Positions 27,550 to 36,911 of a DNA stretch of 64,000 nucleotides are shown here, in pieces. A model generated the notes under the pieces. The model ran no database searches. It worked only from the letters and a program-made list of their open reading frames with translations, and was not told where the DNA came from. The DNA comes from Geminocystis herdmanii PCC 6308 (lineage in GTDB: Bacteria > Cyanobacteriota > Cyanobacteriia > Cyanobacteriales > Cyanobacteriaceae). How positions within the stretch are numbered: the stretch's first letter is position 1; each line of letters opens with the position of its first letter. Location: positions 1,246,382-1,310,381 of the forward strand of contig NZ_CM001775.1 of NCBI RefSeq assembly GCF_000332235.1, in the 5' to 3' direction. A program made the translations under genes and the position numbers.

Positions 27550-28479
27550 ATGAGCAAAAATAACTCTACATCTAAAATCGTAGAAAGTCTTTCTCCTGAA
27601 GCGAATATATCGAAGAAACAGAAGCAAAAGAAAGATAAGAAAAAGATTGCGAAACAAAGGAATTCTCAAAATTCATATATTTCTGAAGGAGAAGGTAGCT
27701 CGAAACTTTCTAAAAGTTTTTATGAAAAAGAATTGGCTCGTCTGCAAATAGAATTAGTGAAAATGCAATATTGGGTTAAACATACTGGTACTCGTATTGT
27801 TATTTTATTTGAAGGTCGTGATGCTGCTGGGAAAGGTGGTACTATTAAACGTATTACTGAACCTCTTAATCCACGAGGATGTCGGGTAGTGGCTTTAGGA
27901 ACACCGAGCGATCATGAAAAGACTCAATGGTATTTTCAGCGCTATATTGCTCATCTTCCCGGTGCGGGTGAAATTGTCTGTTTCGATCGAAGTTGGTATA
28001 ATCGTGCAGGTGTAGAACACGTCATGGGATTTTGTACTGATGAACAATACCAAGAGTTTCTGAAAACCTGTCCACAATTTGAGCAAATGTTGGTACGATC
28101 GGGCATTATTCTGCTTAAATATTGGTTTTCTGTTAGCGATGAAGAACAAGAGCGACGTTTTCAATCTCGCACCACAGACCCAGCAAGACGTTGGAAACTT
28201 AGCCCTATGGATTTAGAATCTCGTGATCGCTGGGCGGAATATTCTCAAGCCAAAGATACTATGTTTGCCCACACAAATATTCCTGAAGCGCCTTGGTTTA
28301 CAGTGGAAGCTGATGATAAAAAACGAGCTAGGCTCAATTGCATCAGCCATTTTCTTAGTAAAATTCCCTATGTCGATATGACACCAGAGCCTTTAGAACT
28401 TGCTCCTCGTAAGAGTGCCCCTTTAAATTATGTGCGCCCTCCTCTCAATGAACAGTTTTTTGTTCCTCAAAAATATTGA
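27550..28479 (+). CDS. ppk2: Polyphosphate kinase 2
   Basis: A 309-residue enzyme that transfers phosphate between polyphosphate and nucleotides. After a Lys-rich, probably disordered N-terminus (about 1-55), the single PPK2 domain shows Walker A FEGRDAAGKGGTIKR near residue 88, the VALGTPSDHEKTQWYFQRY segment, and the lid FDRSWYNRAGVEHVMGFC near residue 145. One-domain architecture and length fit class I PPK2. It is monocistronic; the metH 5' copy ends 190 bases upstream. Confidence 0.93.
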   Translation: MSKNNSTSKIVESLSPEANISKKQKQKKDKKKIAKQRNSQNSYISEGEGSSKLSKSFYEKELARLQIELVKMQYWVKHTGTRIVILFEGRDAAGKGGTIKRITEPLNPRGCRVVALGTPSDHEKTQWYFQRYIAHLPGAGEIVCFDRSWYNRAGVEHVMGFCTDEQYQEFLKTCPQFEQMLVRSGIILLKYWFSVSDEEQERRFQSRTTDPARRWKLSPMDLESRDRWAEYSQAKDTMFAHTNIPEAPWFTVEADDKKRARLNCISHFLSKIPYVDMTPEPLELAPRKSAPLNYVRPPLNEQFFVPQKY

Positions 28480-28561
28480 TGTGCAGGTACTTCTGATTTA
28501 TTCAGCAAACTCTATTTAAAAATTAGTTAAATTAATGTACTAATTTTAATCCTTGATAATT

Positions 28562-29464
28562 TTAAGAAAATTGTTGATAAAAATTAATAACTTCTGTTAA
28601 AAATTCCTCTGAAGATTCATAGGGTAAAACATTTCTACCTTTAATTTTTTTCCCTTGTACATTAGGGATATTTTTTTGATATAATTCTATTCTTTGATCA
28701 GGAGTTTCTTTAAAACCTTCCTTGCTAACACTGGTGGCTTTTTCTCCCATTAAAAGTAATATTTTTTGGTCTAATTTTTGCATTAATTTTGTATAATCTT
28801 TACGCCAAAAACCAGCTAAAAATGAAAATACTGCATAACGACTTTTAGGCTCAATCGCACTTTGTGATAACATATCTAACCATTCATCATCAACATTTTT
28901 AGCTTCACCAAATAACTCTTTGATGGAAAAAGATTTAATAAATTCACGGCGACGGGCATATTGATAAAATAATGAACCAATAAAGGAGTCAAAAAAGAGA
29001 TTCCAAATAATTTCACTAATGCGAAGATTACCACCATTAATCATAATATTCCACGCTGGAGGTCCTGACAAGATTAAACCTTCAATTAAATCAGATTTTA
29101 ACTCTCCTGAAGCCATATAAATAGCAATGGGAAAAGATGCACCTTGTACCACTAAAATAACAGGTTTTTTGACAATATTATTAATAAAATAGTTTAACTG
29201 ATTTGCCCAATCTTTAGGATCATAAGCAATACGAGGTAAATCTGAATTACCACAGCCTAATAAATCAGGATTATAAATAGGCAAATTATAGTTTAACTGA
29301 GTTTGTGTTTGCAGAAATCTGTGCCAGAAATTTCCTGATAAGCCGACACCGATGGGATGAATTAAGACGATGGCTCGATCGTGCATTTTATCGGTATTAT
29401 AGCTAGTATAGGCACATTTATATTTATTCCAAGAATAATATTGAGTTGAGGATGAAAATGTCAT
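28562..29464 (-). CDS. Alpha/beta hydrolase
   Basis: A 300-residue alpha/beta-hydrolase-fold protein. The oxyanion region IHPIGVGLSGNFWHRF is near residue 34 and the strand-turn with GCGNSDLP follows. The expected nucleophile elbow reads VVQGASFPI near residue 105: the serine is in place, but the usual final glycine of GxSxG is proline. A histidine for the triad is not obvious near the C-terminus. Substrate unknown. It is divergent from the anti-sigma-type gene (71 bases between). Confidence 0.75.
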   Translation of the reverse strand: MTFSSSTQYYSWNKYKCAYTSYNTDKMHDRAIVLIHPIGVGLSGNFWHRFLQTQTQLNYNLPIYNPDLLGCGNSDLPRIAYDPKDWANQLNYFINNIVKKPVILVVQGASFPIAIYMASGELKSDLIEGLILSGPPAWNIMINGGNLRISEIIWNLFFDSFIGSLFYQYARRREFIKSFSIKELFGEAKNVDDEWLDMLSQSAIEPKSRYAVFSFLAGFWRKDYTKLMQKLDQKILLLMGEKATSVSKEGFKETPDQRIELYQKNIPNVQGKKIKGRNVLPYESSEEFLTEVINFYQQFS

Positions 29465-29535
29465 AGTTTGATAAGATAAAATTTACGCTAGAATAACTTT
29501 AATCTAATAGTAGGCTATAAGGAATTAAGTTACCG

Positions 29536-29958
29536 TTGAATATTTCACAGCAAGTCAATTTTCAAGTTAAAACCGATGTCAGTGATTTAAAAGAAGTATT
29601 GCGACAGTTTGAAGCAGTTAAACAAGATTGGGTAAATCAGAAAGACTGGCTACAATGTCAATTAGCTTTAGCGGAAGGTTTTACCAATGCCGTGCGTCAC
29701 GCCCACAAAAATAAACCTTCTGATACTCCCATAGATATAGAAATATCGGTGACTCAGGAGGAAATTAATATTAGGATATGGGATTATGGGCAACCATTTC
29801 AATTAACTTCCATCGCCAAAAAAATTTCCCCCTCTTCCGATTTAGCCGGAGGGGGGAGGGGTATTCAGATTTTACAGAAAATTGCTGATGAGTTAAGCTA
29901 TGATCATCATGAAGACGATCGAAACTGTTTATTAATCAAAAAAAATTTGCTACCCTAA
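29536..29958 (+). CDS. Anti-sigma-type serine kinase (RsbW-like HATPase)
   Basis: A 140-residue GHKL ATPase. The N box LALAEGFTNAVRHAHK is near residue 45, the G1 box IRIWDYGQPF near residue 82, and the G2 segment LAGGGRGIQILQKIADEL near residue 103. These match RsbW/SpoIIAB-like kinases of partner-switching systems. The start is TTG at 29536 with AAGGAA about 13 bases upstream. A SigF-type factor is encoded at 15004, but a link between the two is speculation. Confidence 0.85.
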   Translation: MNISQQVNFQVKTDVSDLKEVLRQFEAVKQDWVNQKDWLQCQLALAEGFTNAVRHAHKNKPSDTPIDIEISVTQEEINIRIWDYGQPFQLTSIAKKISPSSDLAGGGRGIQILQKIADELSYDHHEDDRNCLLIKKNLLP

Positions 29959-30014
29959 TTAATATTAGAGTAGCGTCATCATTGTAATGGAATTAAGAGA
30001 AAATAAAGATTATT

Positions 30015-32189
30015 TTATTTATCGTCTTCCAATAAAGCATCAAAATCAAACTCATCATCATCACTATCGGCAAAAGAATCAAGATTGAGATCATGATCAT
30101 TACTGTTATCATCAACTAAAGCCGATAAATCTAAATCATTATCATCCTCAGCATCATCTGACAAATCTAAATCAAAACTCAAATCATTATCAGAGTTATC
30201 TGACAAATCTAAATCAAGGTTAAAGTCATCATTAGAATTATCCGCTAAATCCAAATCTTCTCCAAAAATCTCAACATCAGATTCCACAGAAGCCGAGGCG
30301 GAAGCCGATTCAGAAAAAACATCTAAGTTAAAATCATCATGAGATATTTCTTCTAACTCGTTATCACCAGTTAAATCTAAGGCTTCGCTAAACATATCCA
30401 CCTCAGATTCCACATCAGAAGGCGAAAAAGCATCCAGATTAAAATTATCTCCTAAATCGTCACCTTCTAGCTCGATCGAGTCATTAAAAATTTCTACATC
30501 AGCTTCTCCAGTCATTGGAGACTCAGCAAAAGCATTTAAGTTTAATTCTTCTTCTAACTCAAAAGAGGAAGTTAATTCTTCTTCCGATGTAAACTCTAAA
30601 CCACCATCATCAAAAGAGGGGGTTTCTTCTTCTAACTCAAAAGAGGGAGTTAATTCTTCTTCCGATGTAAACTCTAAACCACCATCATCAAAAGAGGGGG
30701 TTTCTTCTTCTAACTCAAAAGAGGGAGTTAATTCTTCTTCCGATGTAAACTCTAAACCACCATCATCGAAAGAGGATGTTTCTTCTTCTAACTCAAAAGA
30801 GGGAGTTAATTCTTCTTCCGATGTAAACTCTAAACCACCATCATCGAAAGAGGAGGTTTCTTCTTCTAACTCAAAAGAGGGAGTTAATTCTTCTTCCGAT
30901 GTAAACTCTAAACCACCATCATCGAAAGAGGAGGTTTCTTCTTCTAACTCAAAAGAGGGAGTTAATTCTTCTTCCGATGTAAACTCTAAACCACCATCAT
31001 CGAAAGAGGAGGTTTCTTCTTCTAACTCAAAAGAGGGAGTTAAGTCTTCTTCCGATGTAAACTCTAAACCACCATCATCGAAAGAGGAGGTTTCTTCTTC
31101 TAACTCAAAAGAGGGAGTTAATTCTTCTTCCGATGTAAACTCTAAACCACCATCATCAAAAGAGGGGGTTTCTTCTTCTAACTCAAAAGAGGGAGTTAAT
31201 TCTTCTTCCGATGTAAACTCTAAACCACCATCATCGAAAGAGGAGGTTTCTTCTTCTAACTCAAAAGAGGGAGTTAATTCTTCTTCCGATGTAAACTCTA
31301 AACCACCATCATCAAAAGAGGGGGTTTCTTCTTCTAACTCAAAAGAGGGAGTTAAGTCTTCTTCCGATGTAAATTCTTCTTCTAACTCAAAAGAGGGAGT
31401 TAATTCTTCTTCCGATGTAAACTCTAAAACACCATCATCGAAAGAGGGGGTTTCTTCTTCTAACTCAAAAGAGGGAGTTAAGTCTTCTTCCGATGTAAAC
31501 TCTAAATCACCATCATCGAAAGAGGAGGTTTCTTCTTCTAATTCATCATCTAATTCCAGAATTGTGGCTGCTTCAGCAACTTCTGAAGAAGTAAAAGTAT
31601 CTTCTTCTGGTGGAATATTTATATTCGCTATGGCTTCTCGGAGATTGCCAATTTGCGTCTCATAATCTTCTATTTGTGACTGATGATTCGCTTGTAATTG
31701 CTCGATTTGAATTTGGAAAGACTCTTGTAGTTGTGCCTGTCGATCGAGATATTCTTGATCTTTTTGTGCTAATAGTTCTTCTAATTCTGCTACTCTACTA
31801 TTATAATCTCCCTCACTAGAAGTCGATAAACTCGATAATTCTAATTCGTTAATTCTAACTTGTAATTGCTCGATCGTATTCTGAAGATTAATTACCTCAT
31901 CACTGCTAACAGAATCAGATTGTAAGCCACTTAGTTGATCTTGGTAATCTTGAATTTGCCCTTCATAGGCTTTTTCTGTTTCCGCAATTTTACGATTAGT
32001 TTCGGCTTCATACTCTTGTCTAAGGGAAGCGATTAACTCTTGTTTGCGAGTTTCAAAACCTTCTTCCGCATCTCTTAAGGCTTTTTGTTTCGCTTCTTCA
32101 ATAACTCCATCGTCAATTTTATTCGGTTTTACAAAAAATACGATAACTGCACCTATAACCGCACCGATAATGGCAAAAACGGCTTCCAT
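30015..32189 (-). CDS. Membrane-anchored coiled-coil protein with 13 acidic repeats
   Basis: A 724-residue protein. Residues 3-20 form one hydrophobic helix (FAIIGAVIGAVIVFFV). Residues about 28-190 are a long coiled coil rich in Gln and Glu. Residues about 215-550 hold thirteen repeats of a 26-residue unit (SFDDGGLEFTSEEELTPSFE plus LEEETS); the third copy is shortened to 18 residues. The tail is an acidic Asp/Asn/Leu-rich region. No catalytic domain is visible. The architecture suggests a membrane-tethered scaffold or spacer. Function unknown. An AGGAAAATTC leader precedes the ATG. The repeat array is likely unstable in copy number. Confidence 0.8.
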   Translation of the reverse strand: MEAVFAIIGAVIGAVIVFFVKPNKIDDGVIEEAKQKALRDAEEGFETRKQELIASLRQEYEAETNRKIAETEKAYEGQIQDYQDQLSGLQSDSVSSDEVINLQNTIEQLQVRINELELSSLSTSSEGDYNSRVAELEELLAQKDQEYLDRQAQLQESFQIQIEQLQANHQSQIEDYETQIGNLREAIANINIPPEEDTFTSSEVAEAATILELDDELEEETSSFDDGDLEFTSEEDLTPSFELEEETPSFDDGVLEFTSEEELTPSFELEEEFTSEEDLTPSFELEEETPSFDDGGLEFTSEEELTPSFELEEETSSFDDGGLEFTSEEELTPSFELEEETPSFDDGGLEFTSEEELTPSFELEEETSSFDDGGLEFTSEEDLTPSFELEEETSSFDDGGLEFTSEEELTPSFELEEETSSFDDGGLEFTSEEELTPSFELEEETSSFDDGGLEFTSEEELTPSFELEEETSSFDDGGLEFTSEEELTPSFELEEETPSFDDGGLEFTSEEELTPSFELEEETPSFDDGGLEFTSEEELTSSFELEEELNLNAFAESPMTGEADVEIFNDSIELEGDDLGDNFNLDAFSPSDVESEVDMFSEALDLTGDNELEEISHDDFNLDVFSESASASASVESDVEIFGEDLDLADNSNDDFNLDLDLSDNSDNDLSFDLDLSDDAEDDNDLDLSALVDDNSNDHDLNLDSFADSDDDEFDFDALLEDDK
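30552..31535. repeat. 78-bp in-frame tandem repeat array
   Basis: Thirteen copies of a 78-bp unit inside the gene at 30015. Most copies differ by single substitutions such as ETPS versus ETSS (CCC/TCC) and EEEL versus EEDL. Near-identical DNA between copies points to recent expansion by slippage or unequal recombination. Confidence 0.9.
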
Positions 32190-32304
32190 GAATTTTCCTC
32201 CAAATTTTTATAAAAGTTTGTTATGAGATTTTTTAATTTTTGTCTAACAGTAATTATATGGATAAATTTTGTTTCGCAATCTTATTTTCTCAAATTAAGT
32301 ATTT

Positions 32305-33234
32305 TTACTTAGTCTGATTATAAGCGCTATAGACACCTTTAACGTTATACCAATTTAGAAAAATTCGCGCTATCTCTAAGGCAAGTTGCGGTTTTCCTTG
32401 ATTTATCAACCACTGTAATAGGGGTTTCATGGTGTTTTCGTTGAGTGTGCCTCCAAAAGAAAGAATCCCCCATAATAATTTATGTAGCCATGTCATTTGA
32501 ATCATCATTCTTACCTCATAGGTAGGATGTTTTTGATAAAATAATACACCCATTTTTCCCCTTTCGATTTCTTTTTCTATCAATTGGGGTATTTGTTGCA
32601 AATTAAAGGGTGGATGCCAATGATAGCCTACGGCTTCAGGGCATTTGATTAATTTTAAGCCCAATTTCTTTAATCTAACCCCTAATTCCAAGTCTTCCCA
32701 ACCGTATTGATTAAACATGGTATCGAATAATCCTGCTTCTAATAACCATTTTTTGGCAATGGCGACATTTCCTGTGGCAAAATAGGCTGAAGAAAAATCT
32801 GTTATTTTGTAAGGTTCTGCGGTAGGATTGTCAAAGTTGCAAGTGTTGATTACCGCACCATAGGTAAAAATTCGCTCACTATTTTCTTTCTCTTGTGCTT
32901 TAATAATAGCTTGACTATGGGCTTGAAGAAAAACAGGTGTTACAATTAAGTCGCTATCGATGAAAATAATCCAATCTCCGACGGCATTTTCTACTCCTAA
33001 ATTACGAGCTGAACCTGCTCCCTTGTGATTTTGAGTTAAAACTTTAACATGGGCTAATGAGGCTTTTTCTTCGGTTATCCATGGTATTGTTTGATCGATC
33101 GAGCCATCGTCCACTACAATAATTTCATAATCAGTAATGATATTTTGATCAAACTCTTGATTTTCTAAAGCAAGAAGACATTTTTGCAGGATTGGCAAAC
33201 GGTTATAGGTAGGAATAACAACGCTAAAAAACAC
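32305..33234 (-). CDS. Family 2 glycosyltransferase
   Basis: A 309-residue GT-A fold enzyme. The N-terminus FSVVIPTYNRLPILQKCLLA, the EIIVVDDGS motif near residue 39, AGSARNLGVENAVGDWIIFI with the DSD metal motif near residue 92, and the GWEDLELGVRL motif near residue 178 are all present. The acceptor sugar cannot be predicted. It is monocistronic, with no polysaccharide genes adjacent. No transmembrane segment is evident. Confidence 0.88.
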   Translation of the reverse strand: MFFSVVIPTYNRLPILQKCLLALENQEFDQNIITDYEIIVVDDGSIDQTIPWITEEKASLAHVKVLTQNHKGAGSARNLGVENAVGDWIIFIDSDLIVTPVFLQAHSQAIIKAQEKENSERIFTYGAVINTCNFDNPTAEPYKITDFSSAYFATGNVAIAKKWLLEAGLFDTMFNQYGWEDLELGVRLKKLGLKLIKCPEAVGYHWHPPFNLQQIPQLIEKEIERGKMGVLFYQKHPTYEVRMMIQMTWLHKLLWGILSFGGTLNENTMKPLLQWLINQGKPQLALEIARIFLNWYNVKGVYSAYNQTK

Positions 33235-33612
33235 AAATAAACTCCTGAGAGTAAATAGTTCAGAATTTACGCATCATAACCTAAAAACTTCTTTCTTCGC
33301 TATCAATTTATGTTCTGTTATATAAAACTTATCTATAGTTACTCACTATAGCGTTTACTTTCTGCTTCTACCAGTCAAGTCGGCTTGATACTGTCCACAG
33401 ACGTTAATTCGGCTGTAACCCAACCTATTTTTTCTATAATTACTTCTTCAGGTCTTTTTTTCTCACGCTCATGAGGCAAAAAGTCATATTTATATTTTAA
33501 AGTGCTTCTGACTTATTGTCTGCTTATTTGAAAACCTGAGTTCGATCTAAGAAAATAGTAGGAGCGAACGGCCGTTCGGAGCGGTAACGTCAGATATTTA
33601 AGTTAATGTGAT
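33235..33612. other. Non-coding gap
   Basis: No gene-like frame. A palindrome CGAACGGCCGTTCG lies near 33565, preceded by the CCTGAGTTCGAT element seen also near 3650. Otherwise nothing recognised. Confidence 0.4.
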
Positions 33613-33960
33613 TTATTTTTCTTTTGTCTTTTGTTGAGTCTCTAATTCTTTGGTAAGAAAATAATTAAGAAAAGTTCTGATTAGAGCAATAATTATTAAT
33701 TTTCCTAAAGAATCAAAGGTTGAACTTAAGGAGGTAGCAACAATATCCGCACCTAACTGAAATTCTAACGCTAGTACAAGCCACATTCCAAATTCTAGCC
33801 GAATTTCCCTAAATAAATTTTTACTACGATCATATTTCGATCGATAAGCGAGTAGCCCAGTTTTTAATACACCTAAGAGAATACAAAAAACCGCAATGGC
33901 TTCTAGTAAAAACTTCAGGAGTGTAATAATAAGAGCTAATCCATGTTCTAAATATTCCAT
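33613..33960 (-). CDS. DUF1622 membrane protein
   Basis: From the ATG at 33960 the protein is 115 residues with three hydrophobic segments: MEYLEHGLALIITLLKFLLE onward, the LALEFQLGADIVATSL stretch, and the region with LGKLIIIALIRTFLNYFL. These match DUF1622, a widespread small membrane family without known activity. An upstream in-frame start (34005) would add 15 residues with no family support. Confidence 0.8.
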   Translation of the reverse strand: MEYLEHGLALIITLLKFLLEAIAVFCILLGVLKTGLLAYRSKYDRSKNLFREIRLEFGMWLVLALEFQLGADIVATSLSSTFDSLGKLIIIALIRTFLNYFLTKELETQQKTKEK

Positions 33961-34037
33961 GTTAAAAGTTATTATTGTTACTCTACTGCACGGTTTTGAA
34001 TACAAGTCTCCACCGTGAGTTTTAGGCTTAGGTTAGC

Positions 34038-34553
34038 TTAATTTACCAAATCGTCAAAAGCAAGACGAATTTGCTCTAAACGGCGACGATTTACCCCTAA
34101 ATCTGATTCCCCTAAACGAGAAGCTGATCGCCATTGTATTACTTTTTCCCCTTCAGGGAAATAAAACTCGGCATCATCCACAAAACCCATGATTTTACTT
34201 CGAGATTCTGTACGAATATAATTGTCTTTTTGTTCAACAATTTTCGTATCAGGTACAACTGATAATATTTTCAGAAAACTATCGTAGGCTTGAGTTCGAT
34301 CGAGCTGATAAGTCAAAGGTTTGATATAATGACTAGAATCAGCATCCTGACTCACAACACAATTAGGAGAAGGAGGACAAGAAGCTAATTGACTGTTAAC
34401 TACACCTAAGTTGTTCGGTGTTTGTCCTTCAAAATGAAAAATTGCACCCAAAGGAAAAAACAATCCTGAAAAAGAGATAATTAAAGAGCTAAAAATGGAG
34501 ATAATTGATACCATAAAAACTGATTTTATTTTAAATTTTGCTACAAATGTCAA
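34038..34553 (-). CDS. DUF1499 exported protein
   Basis: A 171-residue protein. An N-terminal membrane or signal segment spans about residues 12-38. The DUF1499 hallmark LASCPPSPNCVVSQ is near residue 57, then YIRTESRSKIMGFVDDAEFY and IQWRSASRLGESDLGVNRRR. The family has no known function. The gene ends 78 bases before the DUF1622 gene on the same strand, so the two may be co-transcribed. Confidence 0.85.
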   Translation of the reverse strand: MTFVAKFKIKSVFMVSIISIFSSLIISFSGLFFPLGAIFHFEGQTPNNLGVVNSQLASCPPSPNCVVSQDADSSHYIKPLTYQLDRTQAYDSFLKILSVVPDTKIVEQKDNYIRTESRSKIMGFVDDAEFYFPEGEKVIQWRSASRLGESDLGVNRRRLEQIRLAFDDLVN

Positions 34554-34696
34554 TAAGTTACTGGTAATAAAATATCATTAAAATTGTTATCATTGCCACC
34601 GAAGATGTCTTCAAAACTGAAGATATTATTGCCAAATACTGATTATAAGTAATTTGTTACAAGTACAGTTTTTAAAACGACTATGCTATAGAGAAT

Positions 34697-34776
34697 GCGG
34701 ACGGAGAGACTCGAACTCTCACATCAAAGATACTAGAACCTAAATCTAGCGCGTCTACCAATTCCGCCACGTCCGC
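34697..34776 (-). tRNA. tRNA-Leu(UAG)
   Basis: The minus strand folds as a cloverleaf of 80 nt without encoded CCA: acceptor GCGGACG/CGTCCGC, D-arm with GGCGGAATTGGTAGACGC, anticodon stem CTAGA/TCTAG around loop TTTAGGT (anticodon TAG), a class II long variable arm, and T-arm GAGTTCGAGTCTC. The long variable arm and TAG anticodon identify leucine. Confidence 0.95.
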
Positions 34777-34934
34777 TTAATGTGCAGATACTATGATAAC
34801 ATTCTTTGTCAAATAATTCAACTATGGTCAAATAACAAGGAGTTAAGATTACAAAAAGTTTTGTAATAATTTTTCGATCGCATCAGGCATAAGCTACTAT
34901 AATGAGAACTAAGTGACTTTTTTATTAATTAATT

Positions 34935-35840
34935 ATGACCGCTAATTCTAACTCCTCCCAACAAAAAACTCCTTTTTCAATGGATGATTTTGCTCAAGCC
35001 TTAGAACAAGAACAATATGATTATCATTTTAGTAAAGGTGATATTGTCAAGGGCAAAGTATTTCAATATGATTCTAGTGGTGTTTATGTTGATATTGGCG
35101 GTAAGTCTCCGGGGTTTGTTCCTCTCAGTGAAGCCTCGTGGCAAAATGTTTCTAATATAGCGGATGTTTTACCCCTCCAAGAAGAATTTGAATTTTTGAT
35201 TATTAAAGAGCAAGATTCTGAAGGGCAAGTGAAATTATCCCGTCGTCAGCTTTTTATTGAACAGGCTTGGGATAATTTGGTAGAGATTCAGGAAAAAGGG
35301 AAAGTGGTGGAAATGTTGGTAACGGGAGTTAACCGAGGTGGTGTTATCGGACAAATAGATGGGTTGAAGGCTTTTATACCTCGATCGCACTTAATTGAAA
35401 AAGATGATTTTGAGAAGTTAATTGATCAATCTCTCAAGGCTAATGTACTGCAAATCGATCGACCTCAGAATAAAATTGTTTTGACTCAAAGAAATATTGC
35501 TCGATCGAGTGCGATGCAGAACTTACAACAAGGTGAATTAGTGCAAGGTAAAATTGTCAAAATTCAACCTTATGGATTATTTGTGGACTTTGGCGGTGTA
35601 GCTGGATTGTTGCATATAAAACAAATTAGTGAAGGACAAATTAGCTCTTTAAGTAATATATTTAAAATTGGCGAAGAAATCAAAGTAGTAGTGTTAGAAA
35701 TTGACGAAATCAAAAACCGAATTTCTCTGACAACAAAAGTGCTGGAAACTTATCCGGGAGAATTTATCGAGAAAAAAGATTTAGTCATGGAAACCGCCGA
35801 AGCCAGATTGGCTGAAAAACAGGCAAAATCAGCAGGTTAG
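34935..35840 (+). CDS. S1-domain RNA-binding protein (ribosomal protein S1-like)
   Basis: A 301-residue protein with three S1 (OB-fold) domains: about 35-105 (GDIVKGKVFQYDSSGVYVDI), 120-185 (VEMLVTGVNRGGVIGQIDGL) and 200-270 (GELVQGKIVKIQPYGLFVDF). This is the cyanobacterial and plastid S1 layout. The sequence looks like the second, Rps1B-like paralogue and not the main S1. It would bind mRNA. The left edge of the 36-44.6 kb accessory island begins about 190 bases downstream. Confidence 0.85.
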   Translation: MTANSNSSQQKTPFSMDDFAQALEQEQYDYHFSKGDIVKGKVFQYDSSGVYVDIGGKSPGFVPLSEASWQNVSNIADVLPLQEEFEFLIIKEQDSEGQVKLSRRQLFIEQAWDNLVEIQEKGKVVEMLVTGVNRGGVIGQIDGLKAFIPRSHLIEKDDFEKLIDQSLKANVLQIDRPQNKIVLTQRNIARSSAMQNLQQGELVQGKIVKIQPYGLFVDFGGVAGLLHIKQISEGQISSLSNIFKIGEEIKVVVLEIDEIKNRISLTTKVLETYPGEFIEKKDLVMETAEARLAEKQAKSAG

Positions 35841-36030
35841 AATTTATCTGTCATTGTAGAATAAGGAATAAATTTTCGGAAGAATTAGTAGCAAATAACT
35901 ATTCAAAAAAATATACTTAATTCTTCCTATTTTGATAGCGAGAATAAAGGACAATTTAAGAAAAATTAAAAGTCCATCATAAGAGTCAATAATATCAAAT
36001 TGATCGAATCTACTCATTTTGAGAAAATTT

Positions 36031-36066
36031 GATCGAACCTCCTAAACCGATAAAGATGCGATCGAT
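36031..36066. repeat. Island boundary repeat, copy 1
   Basis: GATCGAACCTCCTAAACCG is followed by ATAAAGATGCGATCGAT. Related copies lie at 36641, 37572, 38741, 39468 and 42691, each between accessory modules. Confidence 0.65.
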
Positions 36067-36073
36067 ATATACT

Positions 36074-36415
36074 TTATAAATTAAGAGATTTCTTCAAAGC
36101 TAAATTAACTTTTTCCATCAAATCAGAGGATAAAATACCTAACTTTTTTTGAAAAATAAACTTACTAATAGTTGCTATTTTATCGGCTCTAATTAAAGAC
36201 GTTTTTTTCAATCCTGTTTCTTTAAATTCTAGATCATTTTCAGAAATTAACACCCAAGTTTCTCGTAAGTTTTCATTAGGTATTTTTGAGAATATCCCTA
36301 AAATAATTACTTCTTCTTTATGGTTGGCAACGGCTAAAGCAGGACGAAGTTTTGTAGCTGTTAAATCACTAAAAGGAAAAGAAACTAACCAGATTTCTCT
36401 AATTTTCGGCATCAT
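36074..36415 (-). CDS. MazF/PemK-family toxin
   Basis: From the ATG at 36415 (MMPKIREIW) the protein is 113 residues. The CcdB/MazF fold shows as REIWLVSFPFSDLTATKLRPALAV, the R-P-A-L/V core near residue 25, and a later IRADKIATISKF segment. Such toxins are sequence-specific mRNA interferases. The gene overlaps the 3' end of the antitoxin gene by 17 bases, so the two are coupled. Confidence 0.82.
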   Translation of the reverse strand: MMPKIREIWLVSFPFSDLTATKLRPALAVANHKEEVIILGIFSKIPNENLRETWVLISENDLEFKETGLKKTSLIRADKIATISKFIFQKKLGILSSDLMEKVNLALKKSLNL

Positions 36416-36584
36416 TACTATAAATATCCTCCTCTGGAGCATTCCACTCTTGAAATCCTGTTTCAGCTAATTTCATAAAATCTTTTGTGGATATTGTTTC
36501 ATTAATTTCTCTAATTAATTGATTTATTTCTTCTGGAGGAAGTTGAAAAATCATTTCTTTAATTTCTGCTAATTTTGTCGTCAT
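36399..36584 (-). CDS. Antitoxin of MazF-type module
   Basis: A 61-residue acidic protein of the short helical type often found before PemK/MazF toxins in cyanobacteria (LPPEEINQLIREINETI, then FQEWNAPEEDIYSNDAEN). The acidic tail likely blocks the toxin. No DNA-binding motif is evident. Confidence 0.72.
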   Translation of the reverse strand: MTTKLAEIKEMIFQLPPEEINQLIREINETISTKDFMKLAETGFQEWNAPEEDIYSNDAEN

Positions 36585-36640
36585 ATTTAAAACCTCATTA
36601 CTATAACTTTTTTGATTATAATTGATTTTCTATCATAAGC

Positions 36641-36665
36641 TCGATTGAACCTCCTAAACCGAAAA
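36641..36665. repeat. Island boundary repeat, copy 2
   Basis: TCGATTGAACCTCCTAAACC plus GAAAA. It joins directly to the 3' end of the antitoxin gene at 36666. Confidence 0.6.
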
Positions 36666-36866
36666 TTATGATAAATTAAGCATTTGTTTGACTTCCCTTA
36701 AGGGAATTGAAGGACTATTTTCTTCTTCTTTTTTAGCTTTTCTTAAATCTTGCAAATCTTCTAAATCTTCTAATAATTCTTGAATTTTGGTAAATTCTTC
36801 ATAAGGCAAAACTGCAAATTCTTTATTACCATTTTTAGTTATAAATTCTGGATGTAATTGGATCAT
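36666..36866 (-). CDS. Orphan antitoxin-like protein
   Basis: A 66-residue protein with Phd/RelB-like features: IQLHPEFITKNGNKEFAVLP, YEEFTKIQELLEDLEDLQDL and the C-terminus SIPLREVKQMLNLS. No toxin gene accompanies it. Two degraded relatives occur in the same island, at 39587 (5' end lost) and 42747 (only the 3' end left). Intact here, but without partner. Confidence 0.65.
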   Translation of the reverse strand: MIQLHPEFITKNGNKEFAVLPYEEFTKIQELLEDLEDLQDLRKAKKEEENSPSIPLREVKQMLNLS

Positions 36867-36911
36867 TGCTTAACTTTATTATTAAAAGTATCAAAAGCAT
36901 AAATATATTAA

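Noticed and set aside
30552-31535. 78-bp periodic array considered as a CRISPR or minisatellite
   Set aside because: All units stay in frame within one protein and there are no variable spacers.
34697-34776. tRNA-Leu as an integration site for the 36-44 kb island
   Set aside because: No integrase, no repeat of the tRNA 3' end, and an intact S1-protein gene separates the tRNA from the island.
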